This document shows positions 35,680-47,549 of a stretch of 64,000 bases of DNA, one piece after another (the stretch's first letter is position 1; each line of letters opens with the position of its first letter). The notes beneath the pieces are model-generated. The model was given only the letters and a program-made list of their open reading frames with translations, was not told the origin of the DNA and searched no databases. The translations under genes and the position numbers were made by a program. This DNA comes from Enoplolaimus lenunculus. Taxonomy: Eukaryota > Nematoda > Enoplea > Enoplida > Thoracostomopsidae. Location: the NCBI GenBank assembly GCA_030248215.1, contig JASANG010002434.1:1-64000 (forward strand). Direction: 5' to 3'.

Positions 35680-35884
35680 GGCAGCAACTGGAAGAGAGTG
35701 TGAAAGACATCATCGTCTGCGACCATCATCGTTCCCATGGCCAATAATTTTTTCGATAACATTAAATAATTCTATGCAAGAAAGATTTATGTGGGGGCCA
35801 TTCAGTATATTACTCCTGCCGCTTTACCAACAGGTCCTGGTTGCGGTCCTGACACCGTTTGTCTTATACTTTGACAAAGAATAG
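35680..35884 (+). CDS. Possible small 3-prime exon, unrecognised
   Basis: A good acceptor (CTTTCTTATACGGTTCAG, ending 35679) is followed by a frame open to TAG at 35884 and AATAAA at 35956-35961. The frame ends hydrophobic (WGPFSILLLPLYQQVLVAV). Another frame from the same acceptor gives a shorter amphipathic peptide (QQLEESVKDIIVCDHHRSHG) before a stop. Which frame is used, and whether this is coding at all, cannot be settled from sequence alone. Confidence 0.25.
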
Positions 35885-35997
35885 CTTGGTATAGAAACAA
35901 ATTCTTTAAAACAGATGGAATTGTTGTTTATATATATTTTCGGTGAAAGGTATAAAATAAATTGCTATTTTTTCTCATTACATTTGAGGGCCTGTAG

Positions 35998-36148
35998 CCA
36001 AGATGTGCCGGGAGGGAGATCAGCTTCCCAGTGAGAAATGTTTGGACCCATAGATAATTTTTAATCTTGCCTGTAAGTCGTTGCAAACCCTTGTATGTCC
36101 CTCATGAAAATTTTTTATCCCTCTAGCACAATGAGTTGGCTACGGGCA
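35998..36148. mobile_element. CCCGTAGCCAG hAT MITE
   Basis: GGGCCTGTAGCCAAG..GTTGGCTACGGGCA, with a perfect 8-bp duplication ACATTTGA (35990-35997, 36149-36156). Confidence 0.85.
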
Positions 36149-36814
36149 ACATTTGATGACTGCAAAGGCTATGGCGTACATTTTGTAAGTTATAACTGAG
36201 TCATTTTACTTTGGCGATTCCAGGTTTTCCTAGCATTGTTGTTTATAAGCAAGAACATCTGGATTCAGAAGGCCGAGGGCACTTCGCTTTCTGACTGGCT
36301 GGTGGTGTTTTAAACGGTTTTAAAGTTCGCTTTCCGACTGAGTAATAATTTTACACCGCGAATTCGTTTTACTTGTACAATGCAGTGGGTTATTTAAAAA
36401 ATTTGGCAATGATTTTAATTTTGTTTCTCAAGAAATTTCGGGAGGGCATATATATCCTGTACTGATTCAAGAAATTATTCCATGTTAAATTTAAATGTTG
36501 GTCGAAAACGATGTCGGTCGAGTGAGAGTACTGACGCGTTTTGAAAACGCAAGAAAAATCAAGGTGGACAAAGGCGGCACCGACGATCGAATTATTTTTG
36601 TGGACCTGTATAAATCCAGCAGTTGTTAAATAGCTGTATTAGTGATTTTGCTTGTTTCTTCAGAAAAATCGGAAGCGCATACATCCCTTCCTCGCTTCAA
36701 AACATTAATTCATATGAACTTTGACAGTTGGTCGAATGAAATGTTGGCCGAGTGAAAGCGCGCGGTTCTTTACTCCAGACAACTACTAAATTTTGGTTAA
36801 TTGGTATGTTTTAT

Positions 36815-37610
36815 CCAGGAAATTCTAATATTAACCGGAAAATTGGGATTTTGGGAAACAGGAATGCTGCCGGAAAATTCTGATTTTCGGCGCAACCAAT
36901 TTCGCTAGGAATTTTGGGTAATTGAGATTTTGAAAAATTCGAATATCACCCAGGAAATTAGGATATTGGGGAATTGGGATATTACCCAGGAAATTAGAAT
37001 TTTTGGAAACATGAATTCTGCCGGGAATTGGGAAATTGGGATTTTGAGAAATTGAAATATTACCCGGGAAATTGGAGTTTTGGGAAATAGGAATTTTGCC
37101 GAAAAATTCCGATTTTGGGCGCAACCTTTTTCGCTCGGGATTTTGTGAAATTTGGATTTCGGGAAATTCGGATATTACCCGGGAAATTGGGATATTGAGA
37201 AATTGGGATATTACCCGGGAAATTGGAATGCTGGAAAGCTGGGATATTACCTTTGAAATTGTAACTCCGAAATTGCGATGTTGGTCGCAACCATTCTCGC
37301 TCGGGATTTTGCGACATTGAGATTTTGGAAACTTGTGATATTACTCGGGAAATTGGTATTTTTAAAAATCCGGATTCTACCCAGAAATTGCGAGCATGGC
37401 GCAGCATTTTTTCCTCGGGGTTTTGAAAATTCGGATATTACCCGGAAAATAGGCATTGTGTACCTGGAAACTACGACTTTGGGCATATACAACCTTTTCT
37501 GCTCGGGATGTTGCGGAAATTGGAATTTTATATACAAGGAAATTGGGATATTACCCGGAAAATTTGGTTTTTGGGAAATTCTGAAAATAGGACTTTGAGA
37601 AAATATAATT
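36815..37610. repeat. Degenerate 36-bp minisatellite
   Basis: Units built from GGGATATTACCCGGGAAATT alternate with TTTTGGGAAA-type halves. A longer word, GCAACC..TTTCGCTCGGGATTTTG, recurs at about 36890, 37119, 37285, 37400 and 37488. Remnant units continue at 37900-37950. Confidence 0.85.
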
Positions 37611-37800
37611 TTGGTAACCCCTAACTTTACGGGTTTGGTGAAATTATCAGTTTGTAAAAATTTGACCCGTAATTTTATTTTATATTGCTCATATATTTTA
37701 AATGATCTATTAAGTTTTTCCGTTAAAAAATTGTGCTACCCTCCGGATACGAAATCTTGGCAACGCTCCTGGTCGGAATGCACTGGTGGTGATCCTACAC

Positions 37801-38165
37801 CTTAACTTTAGCCTATAAACTTAGGCTCAAGCTTAAGCCCAAAACCTGAGTCTAATCTCCGATGTTTGGATTTCACAAGAAAAATTGGATATTATCCGTT
37901 ATATTGCTATTTTGGAAACTTGGAATATTACCCGAGATGTTACCCGGGAAATTAGGAGGAACCTGTTCTATACACGGGCCACTGGATTTATATTGCCTCA
38001 GTTCGATAGACGAAACACAACGAATTAAGATTAATGTGTAAAACAGGGCCATAACAGCAAAAGCATATTCATAAACCTAAGCCTAAGCCTAAGTGTAAGA
38101 ATGAGCTTATACCTAAGCCTAAGCGTAGACAAAAAATCAGTCTAAAGCTTAAACTTTGGCCACCA
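37801..38165. mobile_element. Two degraded TTAGGC-rich MITE copies
   Basis: 37801-37982 has CTTAGGCTCAAGCTTAAGCC and ends GTTCTATACACGGGCC. 38028-38165 has ACAGGGCCATAACAGC, CCTAAGCCTAAGCCTAAG and GTCTAAAGCTTAAAC. Target duplications not resolved. Confidence 0.6.
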
Positions 38166-39454
38166 GCTTTATAATTTACATCAACACACGTCACCGATAT
38201 CAAGTCCTACGCGACGCTTTTGAAATCAATTAAAGGCCATGAACGTAGCCACGATTTCATTTTTGGATGGCATAAATTCAATCATTTTGCGAGCTAACAA
38301 GAAAATTTATTTTTTGTGTTTCTAACTTTCAGCGTATTCAGTATTTAATCCAAGAAAAGTGTCTCTATCTATTTATCTAGTCTCTGAAAATGTAGCCTGG
38401 AGATATATGCCCTCAATGCCTGTCTTTTGTATAATACCCGTGCTGAAGGCGTAATCTCAGGATTAGGTTTTTTAGATTTAAAGCTATTTTTGTATTTTCA
38501 AAAACACATTTCCAGCGTTCAGCTTAACAACGCTTAAAGCATTCATAAGCTACAAATGCTGGATGGTAAAAAAACTACTTTAACAGCGATATATTATAGA
38601 TCATTCAGTAATATTTATCTTGAAATCCACACGTATCCTCAGCGTATTTAATGGTTATATATAGTTGGTATTTATTTTGCTGTATCGTTTTTACCACGAC
38701 TACTGCGTTTTCTGTATTGACAGTTTTTTACGGGTCACTTCACCGGTAGATATTTTTTAGTTTGTAAACTTGTCAGGGGTGCGGCGAGGACATAGTGTCA
38801 TATATCTTCCGTAACTGTGGCACATATGAGAGAGAGAGACAGTGGGATATCCACACCACCAGGTCTGCCGTGCTCAAAATGTAGCGATGAAGACGGTTAT
38901 CTTGACTTCATAGTATGTTTTCGAGTCAAATAGCTGAAAACTATGCCGCAGATACAACACGAGTTGTCGCGTTCGAAACATTTGAGCTTTGTCCACAATT
39001 TTTAAAACAGAAAATATTGAAAAAAGGCGCTACGAACGGGCATCAAGGATCAAATTCTAAGACAAAAGTATTTTGACGTCCGGAAAATCCTGGATCTGCC
39101 ATTGCTAACAAATAGCCAGGAAAGTAGAGAAAAAGGCACCGCTCTTGTAATAAACCTGCGGGATCTCGGAGTCCTAAGGACTATTCTCGTTCACCGTATT
39201 CGCTCACAAACATCATTTAAATGGTGATATAGCCTATCTTGGTATGAAATCCTAGCAACAATATTTCCTATACATTGTATTCATACAATATATACATGCT
39301 TCAATTGGCTTTAGTTTTTACTATCTGTTTTTATGTTCAAATGTTCCGTTTAAGACTATCACTATAATTTTATATCCAAACATACCACTTTCTGGATCTA
39401 TATTAGTTGACTCTTTTTTGTATCTGCTTTCCAGTAGAAGGGTATTCAGACTAA
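38166..39454. other. Intergenic, no feature recognised
   Basis: AT-rich, no convincing frame or repeat family. 36157-36814 likewise. Confidence 0.55.
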
Positions 39455-40007
39455 GCTATAGGCAGCGGCGCTGGAAGCAAATTAATATTGGGGGCATAGT
39501 GGTACCTAAAATGATCGAATGCTAAATAGTGTTATTTTGCCAAAATTACATTATTTTGGGAAAAAATGTGACGGGCATGATGCTTCAGTAAAAAATGAAG
39601 TGTTCCTTTTAACTCTATAGTAACAGGAAAGGTTTTTTCGCTTTGGGGTGCCAAACGAGGTACGGGAGTGGCTGCTGCAGCCCTGGACCGCAAATAAATT
39701 TTTAACGTTCGAATGATTGGAAATGCTGGATTGCAGCGTGTAAACGGGTTGTAAAAATACCGGAAACAAATAGCGAGCTAAACTAACAGAAACGTTGAAC
39801 GACTATTGAGGTAAAATGTTTTATTTTTCTGTCTATACAATTGAGGTATGCATAAATTCACCAGTCTTTCAAAAATTTCAAAGAAAAGTGGCGGATGCGT
39901 CAAAATTTTTAAGATTTTAGATGAACTTCGTAATCCGTATTTCATTTTGAACAATTGCAGCATATCTGTAACAAAAATTGCGAGATATACGTGATTAATT
40001 ACTATAA

Positions 40008-40861
40008 CTAGAAAAAATTGCTCAGCACTTGAGCAGCATAGGATATGCTTCATATTCCTATGAAAAGGATAGTAACTAGACCAGCACATTTGTTCGATGT
40101 AACCTGGAAAAATATAAAGAAACAATGGCGTCCAAAATCATGTTGACTATTAAATCTTCTGAAACATATTGCGGATAGCAATTTTCTTTTTGTAAGAAAC
40201 AAATGTTTTGCTTTAAAGGTGTATTGAAGTTTTCTAGAAGAACGTACTAAAAACTCACCTTTGGCTCTCTATTAACATAGTTAATTGAATTTCATCAGAA
40301 CACTGTATGCCGCCATAATTGGTGAGTTAAGAGTACTGACGACCAATTTTGTTAGATACTTTCTTAAACAAGGCGTTGTCACAAAATGACTCGCAATTTA
40401 TGCTTTAAAAACGACTCTTGACTTTATCCGACTTTTAACCTTCGTGACAAACAAACAAGTTTACAGGTAGAAATCTATAAATGCTCATTTCCCTACCGAG
40501 GTATTTGTTTCACTGCATAGTCACGACTAGGGGCTCAAAATTCTCACCGTATTCTGGCAGCATCGATTAATCTGGCAAAAGCAAAGATCACTATACTTCA
40601 GCCATGTCTCTTTAACCCTGCCATTATCTAAGAAATTTCTTAAAATGCCTAATAAATCTGCCAAAAACTTTGAACATAAAAATAGATTTGCTCTCCGCAA
40701 TATGTTTCAGAAGAATTAATAGTCAACATGATTTTGGACGCCATTGTTTCTTTATATTTTTCCAGGTTACATCGAACAAATGTGCTGGTCTAGTTACTAT
40801 ACTTTTCATAGGAATATGAAACATATCCCATGCTGCTCAAGTGCTGAGCAATTTTTTCTAG
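40008..40861. repeat. Near-palindrome, 175-bp arms with 500-bp spacer
   Basis: 40008-40183 (CTAGAAAAAATTGCTCAGCA..) is repeated in inverse at 40688-40861 with only a handful of differences, about 95% identity by eye. Arm frames look alike on opposite strands for this reason, not because of a gene. Confidence 0.88.
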
Positions 40862-41059
40862 TTTCAACCGCTTTACCAAGCTGCTTATTAATCCATCAAT
40901 CTGAACTAAGAAAAATGAGAAGACTGATTAAGCTAAATACGGAGTTTCAATAAATTGTTTGCATGACAGAAACTTTTATCCTGACAACAAGCGCCTAACC
41001 AACGTATTTGTATAAAACCCAGCATTGGCGCGAAATTAACCACGAGGTGACATTGTCCG

Positions 41060-41875
41060 TCGGGGTAAAACCAACCGTTGGGGTAAAACCAACCATTGCG
41101 GTGAAACCAACTGTTAGGGTGAAACCAACCGTTGGGGTGAAACTAACCGTTGGGGTGAAACCGACCGTTGGAGCGATACCAACCATTGGGGTGAAACCAA
41201 CCGATGGGGTGAAACCAACCGTTGGGGTGAAACCAACCAACCGTTGGGGTAAAACTAACCGGTGGAGTGAAACCAAGCATTGGGGTGAAATCAACCGTTG
41301 GGGTGAAACCAGCCGTTGGGGTGAAACCAACCGATGGGGTGAAACCAACCGTTGGGGTGAAACCAACCGTTGGGGTGAAATCAACCGTTGGGGTGAAACC
41401 AACCGTTGGGGTGAAACCAACCGATGGGGTAAAACCAACCATTGCGGTGAAACCAACTGTTAGGGTGAAACCAACCGTTGGGGTGAAACTAACCGTTGGG
41501 GTGAAACCGACCGTTGGAGCGATACCAACCATTGGGGTGAAACCAACCGATGGGGTGAAACCAACCATTGCGGTGAAACCAACTGTTAGGGTGAAACCAA
41601 CCGTTGGGGTGAAACTAACCGTTGGGGTGAAACCGACCGTTGGAGCGATACCAACCATTGGGGTGAAACCAACCGTTGGGGTGAAACTAACCGTTGGGGT
41701 AAAACCAACCATTGCGGTGAAACCAACTGTTAGGGTGAAACCAACCGTTGGGGTGAAATCAACCGTTGGGGTGAAACCAACCGTTGGGGTGAAACCAACC
41801 GTTGGGGTGAAACCAACCGTTGGGGCGAAACTTACCGTTGTGATGAAACCAACCGTTGGGATGAACCCGACCGTA
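41060..41875. repeat. 18-bp minisatellite, about 45 units
   Basis: Unit GTTGGGGTGAAACCAACC with variants GTTAGGGTGAAACCAACT, ATTGCGGTGAAACCAACC and GTTGGAGCGATACCAACC. Variant order repeats with offsets of 126 and 144 bp (ATTGCGG at 41441, 41567, 41711), so it has a higher-order structure. Being a multiple of three without stops, it reads open in several frames on both strands (VKPTVG on plus). Confidence 0.93.
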
Positions 41876-41935
41876 AAGCCCTATAAAGTGTACCGAGTTA
41901 TAATCGTATAAAATTACTTAGCTAACGGGTAAAAA

Positions 41936-42118
41936 GTGCTGAACCAAAATGAAAAATTTCGTGCACTTTTTGTAAGGAGTTTTTTGACCGTAACTACTGA
42001 AGGCCACGCTGGTTTGGCAAATCCTTTTGCACAGATATTCCCGACAGACCAGGATACCAGTGTAGAAAATTTAAACGAATTGGATCTAATATTACATGAG
42101 TACCAACATGGAAACTAA
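41936..42118 (+). pseudogene. Coding-like remnant, unrecognised
   Basis: A 60-codon frame with codon-like composition (LNQNEKFRALFVRSFLTVTT, NPFAQIFPTDQDT, LNELDLILHEYQHGN) directly follows the 18-bp minisatellite, inside what may be a 2.9-kb inverted-terminus element. It could be a transposase remnant or a terminal exon. No family match recognised. Confidence 0.22.
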
Positions 42119-42415
42119 ACTGAAAATACGCACTTGAGAAGCGCGAACCATATATATGAACACTATCGTGTTCATATGATTTTGAACGTAAAAGCATATT
42201 TTTCTTTTATTCTATAACGGAAACGTAAACGAACACCGATTTCACCGATGTTTAACGGAAGCGGATATTTGGTTACACCCTGCTGGATGAATCAAATAAA
42301 GTTATTCAACAGTTTGATATTGCGAGCTCTGAGCAATATGGGGGTCTGTACCCCCATCTAAACATTGGGAAGCAAGTGCCCCCGCACTTCCGGCCCTATG
42401 GTTATAGGAATAGCC

Positions 42416-42639
42416 GGCCCGTCTAAAGATCAGGGGTGGAACGTTTATCTGCGGGACTGCAATAGAATAAGCTAAAGCTTGAGACTACGTCTTTCTTAGG
42501 TTTAGGTGTAAACTTTTTTACGTTTAGGCTTGCATAGGCGTAGGTATAAAGTCATTTTTTACACTTACGCCCAGGCTTAGGCTTATAAAGTTAGGAATAT
42601 GCTTGTGCTACTGTTACCGCCCTGTTGTATACATTGGAC
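42416..42639 (-). mobile_element. TTAGGC-rich hAT MITE
   Basis: Ends GGCCCGTCTAAAGATCAGGG and TATACATTGGAC; flanks GAATAGCC / GAATAATC match 6 of 8. One of the longest copies. Confidence 0.78.
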
Positions 42640-42647
42640 GAATAATC

Positions 42648-43934
42648 GACCTATGGAGCGCATAGTAAATATGAGTGCGGCTATTACAGTGTGAGAAGTG
42701 TCGATTTTTTCTGAAATTTCGGAACAAAATAATTTAATCATAAAGATTTTTTAATAAATAACTGATTTAGCATAAATAAACTGTTAAATTTCTAGTAAAT
42801 AGCAAAAAATCGAAATTTCTGACGGAAGGTAAAAAAATTTATTGCATATTAATATACGAGGTTTAAATAAACTTCAAAAACAAGTTTCTGTGCCAGAAAC
42901 AGATTTCTTGCCTTACTTTTACCAAACAAAGACTTAAACTTCGGCGTGAAAGGCTCAGCTTACTTCACTAGAAATCGATCCTATACAAAAGAAATTTCAA
43001 AATCATATAAATGTCGTCGTGATTCATAGACATCCAGAGCTTCCAATGAATATATAAGAATAATACTCTAAGCGTAATACTAAGCCTATCCTTGAGTATA
43101 ATGATGGGCGATGAATTGTCAAGTCGAAGAAATTTCGGATTACAAGCTGTCGGACAACGAAATGACGAGCGACGAATTGTCGTGATTCCTTGCTAAACAT
43201 TGCGTACTTACTGTTCATTTGTAGAAAAATTAGTTTCCAACTACTTTTCTGAGACGTTGCCAAGATATCATTTCTGGTGGTGTAAGATACATTTAAATAT
43301 GCCCGTAGTGTTCGATTTGAACCAAAATAAATCAGTTTTCGAAAGCTTACAACGAAGTAGCAGCTTGTAAAGTTTCGCAGAATACAAAAAAAACGAATGT
43401 TTACGATGACGTAAATTTTATAAAATGAAGCCTACATCAAGTGTTTTTACCTGAGATTCTTGTGTTCTGTTTCGCAGAACATAAAATATTTTTTATTTGA
43501 TTATTAAAAAATCGTGCATAACCTGGTTATAGTGCCATATCCAAAAATTTAGACTGGTAAGGGCCGGCACCTAAAGACGACGAAATTATTGACTTTTATA
43601 ACAGAATTGGCCAGCTGACAGCTATTATTCAATAACCCAATGGCTTTGCCTGATAAAAAGTTTTTCCATTGGGAGTAGCGCCCTCCCTGTCCACAATCTT
43701 TGGGCGCCTATGGCTAGTTAAGGTAAAAGAATTTTGCGTTGTAAGTTACTCAGTAAGGTTCTCTAATTTTAACACGGTTAATCCATCATTATCATAATTT
43801 TAATGAAAACCTAAAGTTCCGTACATGAAACTCTCAAATGCCTGTGACAAGTGTTGAAAATAAATTTGTATTATAATAGGTAATATGGTTTAAACTGGGA
43901 CGGTAAAATGCGCTATGTTACGGTTGAGCCATGT
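42648..43934. other. Intergenic, no feature recognised
   Basis: No convincing frame. 44115-44630, 44808-45054 and 47558-48482 likewise show nothing clear. Confidence 0.5.
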
Positions 43935-43942
43935 ATCACTGA

Positions 43943-44106
43943 CGGGCACGCAACCAGAAAGGGGCCGGAAGAACTCAACCCGCCCTTGAAAAATTGTGGC
44001 ACCAATAGAAAATGCAACATTGCTTGTAAGTCATCGAAACCTCTTATGCACCACTTCTGAAAAGTTTTTTTAGCCTTCCTAACAAGGTGAGCTGGCTACG
44101 AGCCTG
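43943..44106. mobile_element. CCCGTAGCCAG hAT MITE
   Basis: CGGGCACGCAACCAG..GCTGGCTACGAGCCTG; flanks ATCACTGA / ATCACGGA match 7 of 8. Confidence 0.78.
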
Positions 44107-44638
44107 ATCACGGAAGTTTACAACATTGAATGGACACTATTAAACCAAAACATTATACTACCATTTGATACAAAAATTGCGTTTGGCTTCTCGCATACTT
44201 CGCTCAAGCCATTTCAGTCATTATTATTGCACTACGTCGGAGATGTATCTCACACAACGCCCCTCGTCTTACCCACCGCCGAAGCAGCCATCCCCATACT
44301 CCCATTTAGGGGGGTCCACTTCAAAGGGGTTCCCATCCTAACAAGATTTTAAACTAAAAAATTGATAATTATTTTGATCATGGGAAGGGCCTCCTCCCTG
44401 AAATTTTCCGGGTCCTTTACCCTTGCCTGCTCCGGCATTGGCCTACCACCCCAGATCAGGGTTTTTATGAGCCAAAATTTGCTATTACGTAGCAGCAGTT
44501 ATTAATGTAAAAACTTTTGGTAGCAAAATGGTTTTTTAGATTATGCACTGTAGGCATTGCCTTTATGTACACCTGTAAAAGAATATGTTTCAGAAGGCTA
44601 CAGGGTACTTGTCCAAATTATAGTCGGTCCGGCCAGTA

Positions 44639-44799
44639 GCCAGCTCATCTTGCTAGGTGGGTGCAAAAACTTCTCAGAAGGGGCATACAAAGGTTTTCGA
44701 TGAATTACAAGCAAGGTTGAAAATGTTTTACGTGGGCGCCAAAATTTTTTAGGGGGAGGGGGCTGTGCTTGTCCCTGGTCACCTCTGGCTGCGATCCCG
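44639..44799. mobile_element. CCCGTAGCCAG hAT MITE
   Basis: CCGGCCAGTAGCCAGCTCAT..TGGCTGCGATCCCG; flanks TAGTCGGT / TAGTCAAT match 6 of 8. Confidence 0.78.
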
Positions 44800-45054
44800 T
44801 AGTCAATAGTTTCTATGTTCGACTTTTTTATAGTAATTCGTTTCCGAAAACGACTGCTTTTGATATTAGCACATTTGTATAGACAAAAGGGTCAAGCATT
44901 TAAGTTTATCCGAGTTTTTACCTGCATCAGTTTTCTGCAAATCCCTGTAGTTTCAAATGGCTTTACACACACCGTCATCAAGTGACCACAGGTTTTCGAC
45001 AAACACTACGGTACGTTCCATTGAGATGTTTATGGAGCTATTTGAAAAACATCT

Positions 45055-45237
45055 GGCTTATGTAAATATCAGGGCCGGGACGTTTTTCCGCGGGACGGCA
45101 ATAGAGTAAGCTTAAGTTTTAGACTAATTTTTTGCCTAGGCTTGCATAAACTCATTCTTACGCCTAGGCTTAATCTTTCGGTTTGCGTAAGCAATAGGCT
45201 TATACAACTGTTACGGCCTTTGTTCCATACATTGGCT
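45055..45237 (-). mobile_element. TTAGGC-rich hAT MITE
   Basis: Ends GGCTTATGTAAATATCAGGG and CATACATTGGCT; flanks AAACATCT / GAACACCT match 6 of 8. Confidence 0.75.
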
Positions 45238-45386
45238 GAACACCTTCGCAAACAGTATGTCAAACATTACAAAATATACCACGAAATTTGTGCCAACTGC
45301 TAGAAACAGAAAGAGTACCGACATAAGAGCGCAAATGGAATCGAAAACATTTATATATTTAGCCACCACCAGGAATTTCTATATAA

Positions 45387-47125
45387 TGCGTCATCCATTT
45401 TAATGTGTGCTCGCCGTGTGGAAAATTGACGCAACCATTTCCAAGTACGGTTTTGAAAAACGCTTCAAAAAGGAAATGGAATTTCAAAACTGTTTCAATT
45501 TCCCACAGCTGTCGATTTTTCAAACTCAAGTAGTTAATTGATAGCATTATTTGATCTTCAATTTACCACTAGCGCTTTTTTAAACAAGGGCAATGGGAAA
45601 TTGCGCCATTTTCCAAATTCAATTTCCGCTTTGCCTTGACACTTCAATTACCAAAGTGGAAATTGAAAGAGAAGCATAACGTTTAGCAATTAAATGATAT
45701 TGTCCCTCTTATCGAAAATTGAATTTACAGTTTACAATTTCAATTGTGATATTGTCCCCTAAAAGGATGAAATTTTACAACTGAAAGTTGAAATAGAAGG
45801 TTAGGATGAGAGTTTCTAGAAATGATGTTTGATGGGCCACCCAAGTCGCAAGGTTGAAGTTGTGCGATTGAACTTTTGAATGTCTTGACGTTAGTGGTCA
45901 TTCGACGCTTGGGGTCAAGTTTCTTGTGCTACCAGTTTTACTGAGGTTGGGTTTAAAATTGGAACAGCAATTTTTTTGCGCACATTGGAGTTACTTTTTA
46001 TGGAGTACGACGGTATATTGATTCAAGGATTGGTGATTACAATTGGTATCCCCCGCAAACTGAAACCGCATATAGTCACGTTGAACTTACTATGTCCGAA
46101 CGCGTCTACGATCTAATTAAGAATATAGACGAAACGAGCGAAGATTTATTAGTGTTAATAGTTTTGCATAATTTAGCAAAAATTATCTGTTTAGTTCGTT
46201 TTGATTGACTTCTGTCACTTTTCAAAAAATCAACATAAAACCAAACAACTTAACAACATATTGCAGATATTGGCTAAAATTAACTAATTAGCCACCATTT
46301 TTACTACATAATTTCGCCCCACCTGCGGCTCCGGCTCCGGTATTTTTCACCTCCGGTTGCACCCTGCTACGTAAATGTATACCAGACAGACTTCACAGGC
46401 GTTTACAGAACTAAGAACCATGATAGAGAATTGGGCTCAATTACTTCAGACATCACGCCCCCTAAACGTCAGCCACTTTTTCCTATACTTAGTGCTTCTT
46501 AGGCTAAGATTTAGACTTAGGGCTACGGTTACCGCCCCTGGATTGTTTTTTCCGGAAAAAAATTATGACCGGAAAAAAATGGAAAAATGGAAAAAACTCA
46601 TTCCTTGTCTGAGTGATCGGTTATCCCACCCAAATCTTTCTTTCACTTCCGACGTCGAAAACGCCTGCCGTCATAGTTGAAAGCGAATTATTGCACCGAT
46701 TAGTTCAAAGGTCATGTACCTACAGCAGTGTTTCCGCTTTTATGATTTTTTCAATTTCCCACTGCCCTGCTGATTTTCAACTACCGTGAGGGAAATTGAA
46801 AATGAAATTTGGGTGCCCATTTCCCACTGCAGTTTTGGTGACTTTTCAATTTCCTTTTTGACAGCAAATTTAGCTTATCAATTTCCTATTTAAGTTTTAA
46901 AAATGTCTCAATTTCCTACTGCTGTCCTATTTAAATTCCCCATTGGGAAATCGACACTCAAAATATCATTTCAATTTACTAGTACGGTTTGTAAATTGTC
47001 TCAATTTCCCACTAGACCAATTTTTTCAAATTAAATTTCCTTCTTGAAGCGTTTTTCAAAACCGTACTTGGAAATGGTTGCGTCAATTTTCCACACGGCG
47101 GGCACACGATAAAATGGATGACGCA
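45387..47125. mobile_element. 1.7-kb Harbinger-type element with TAA duplication
   Basis: TGCGTCATCCATTTTA..TGTGTGC and the inverse at 47040-47125 form a TIR of about 88 bp, flanked by TAA (45384-45386 and 47126-47128). Subterminal CAATTTCC/GGAAATTG words recur many times at both ends (45420-45800, 46745-47040). No transposase seen. A GC-rich fragment ending TCCGGTTGCACCCTG (about 46320-46369) and a TTAGGC-like fragment lie inside. Confidence 0.78.
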
Positions 47126-47416
47126 TAATATTATAATTAACTAAGCGACCATGAAAATAACTGTTAGTATTTTAGTACAGCAACCATGTTTACCACAAAA
47201 CGAACGTTGATCTAGCACGAATTGATTCTTTACGCTTCAATCAACTGGAAATGTCTATTGTAAACAATTTATTAGTCCGCAGTAGTGCATATAGAAGTAA
47301 ATATATATATGGTAACAAAATCGAAATGTATATTGAAACGAAATATAACTTTATAGTAGTTTTTTTAATCAATTTGCGTCAAATTTGAGCTACCTAATTT
47401 TAATGTGTAACACTCG

Positions 47417-47549
47417 GGCCCGTGGAACGATCACGGGCGGAACGTTTTTCTGCGGGACTGTAATCGTAGCTTTGGACTAGCTTTTTGCTTAGGCTCAGGC
47501 TTAGGAATATGCATATGCTACTGTTCCGGTCTTGTTCTGTATATTGGCC
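47417..47549 (-). mobile_element. TTAGGC-rich hAT MITE
   Basis: Ends GGCCCGTGGAACGATCACGG and TGTATATTGGCC; flanks AACACTCG / GAAACTCG match 6 of 8. Confidence 0.75.

Larger units (their letters stand above)
39455..42400. mobile_element. Candidate 2.9-kb element with palindrome and minisatellite
   Basis: TATAGGCAGCGGCGCTGGAA..GGGGGCA on the left and TGCCCCCGCACTTCCGGCCC TATGG on the right look like imperfect inverse termini. The target duplication is unclear. Inside are the near-palindrome at 40008-40861, the 18-bp minisatellite and a coding-like remnant at 41936. Confidence 0.35.

Noticed and set aside
39778-40953. Two similar proteins on opposite strands
   Set aside because: They are the two arms of the near-palindrome; no independent support for coding.
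41008-41911. Long VKPTVG-repeat proteins on both strands
   Set aside because: They arise because the 18-bp minisatellite unit is a multiple of three without stops; several frames on both strands are open at once.
46375-46680. 101-codon plus-strand frame
   Set aside because: It crosses a TTAGGC-like fragment and sits inside the Harbinger-type element; composition is not gene-like.
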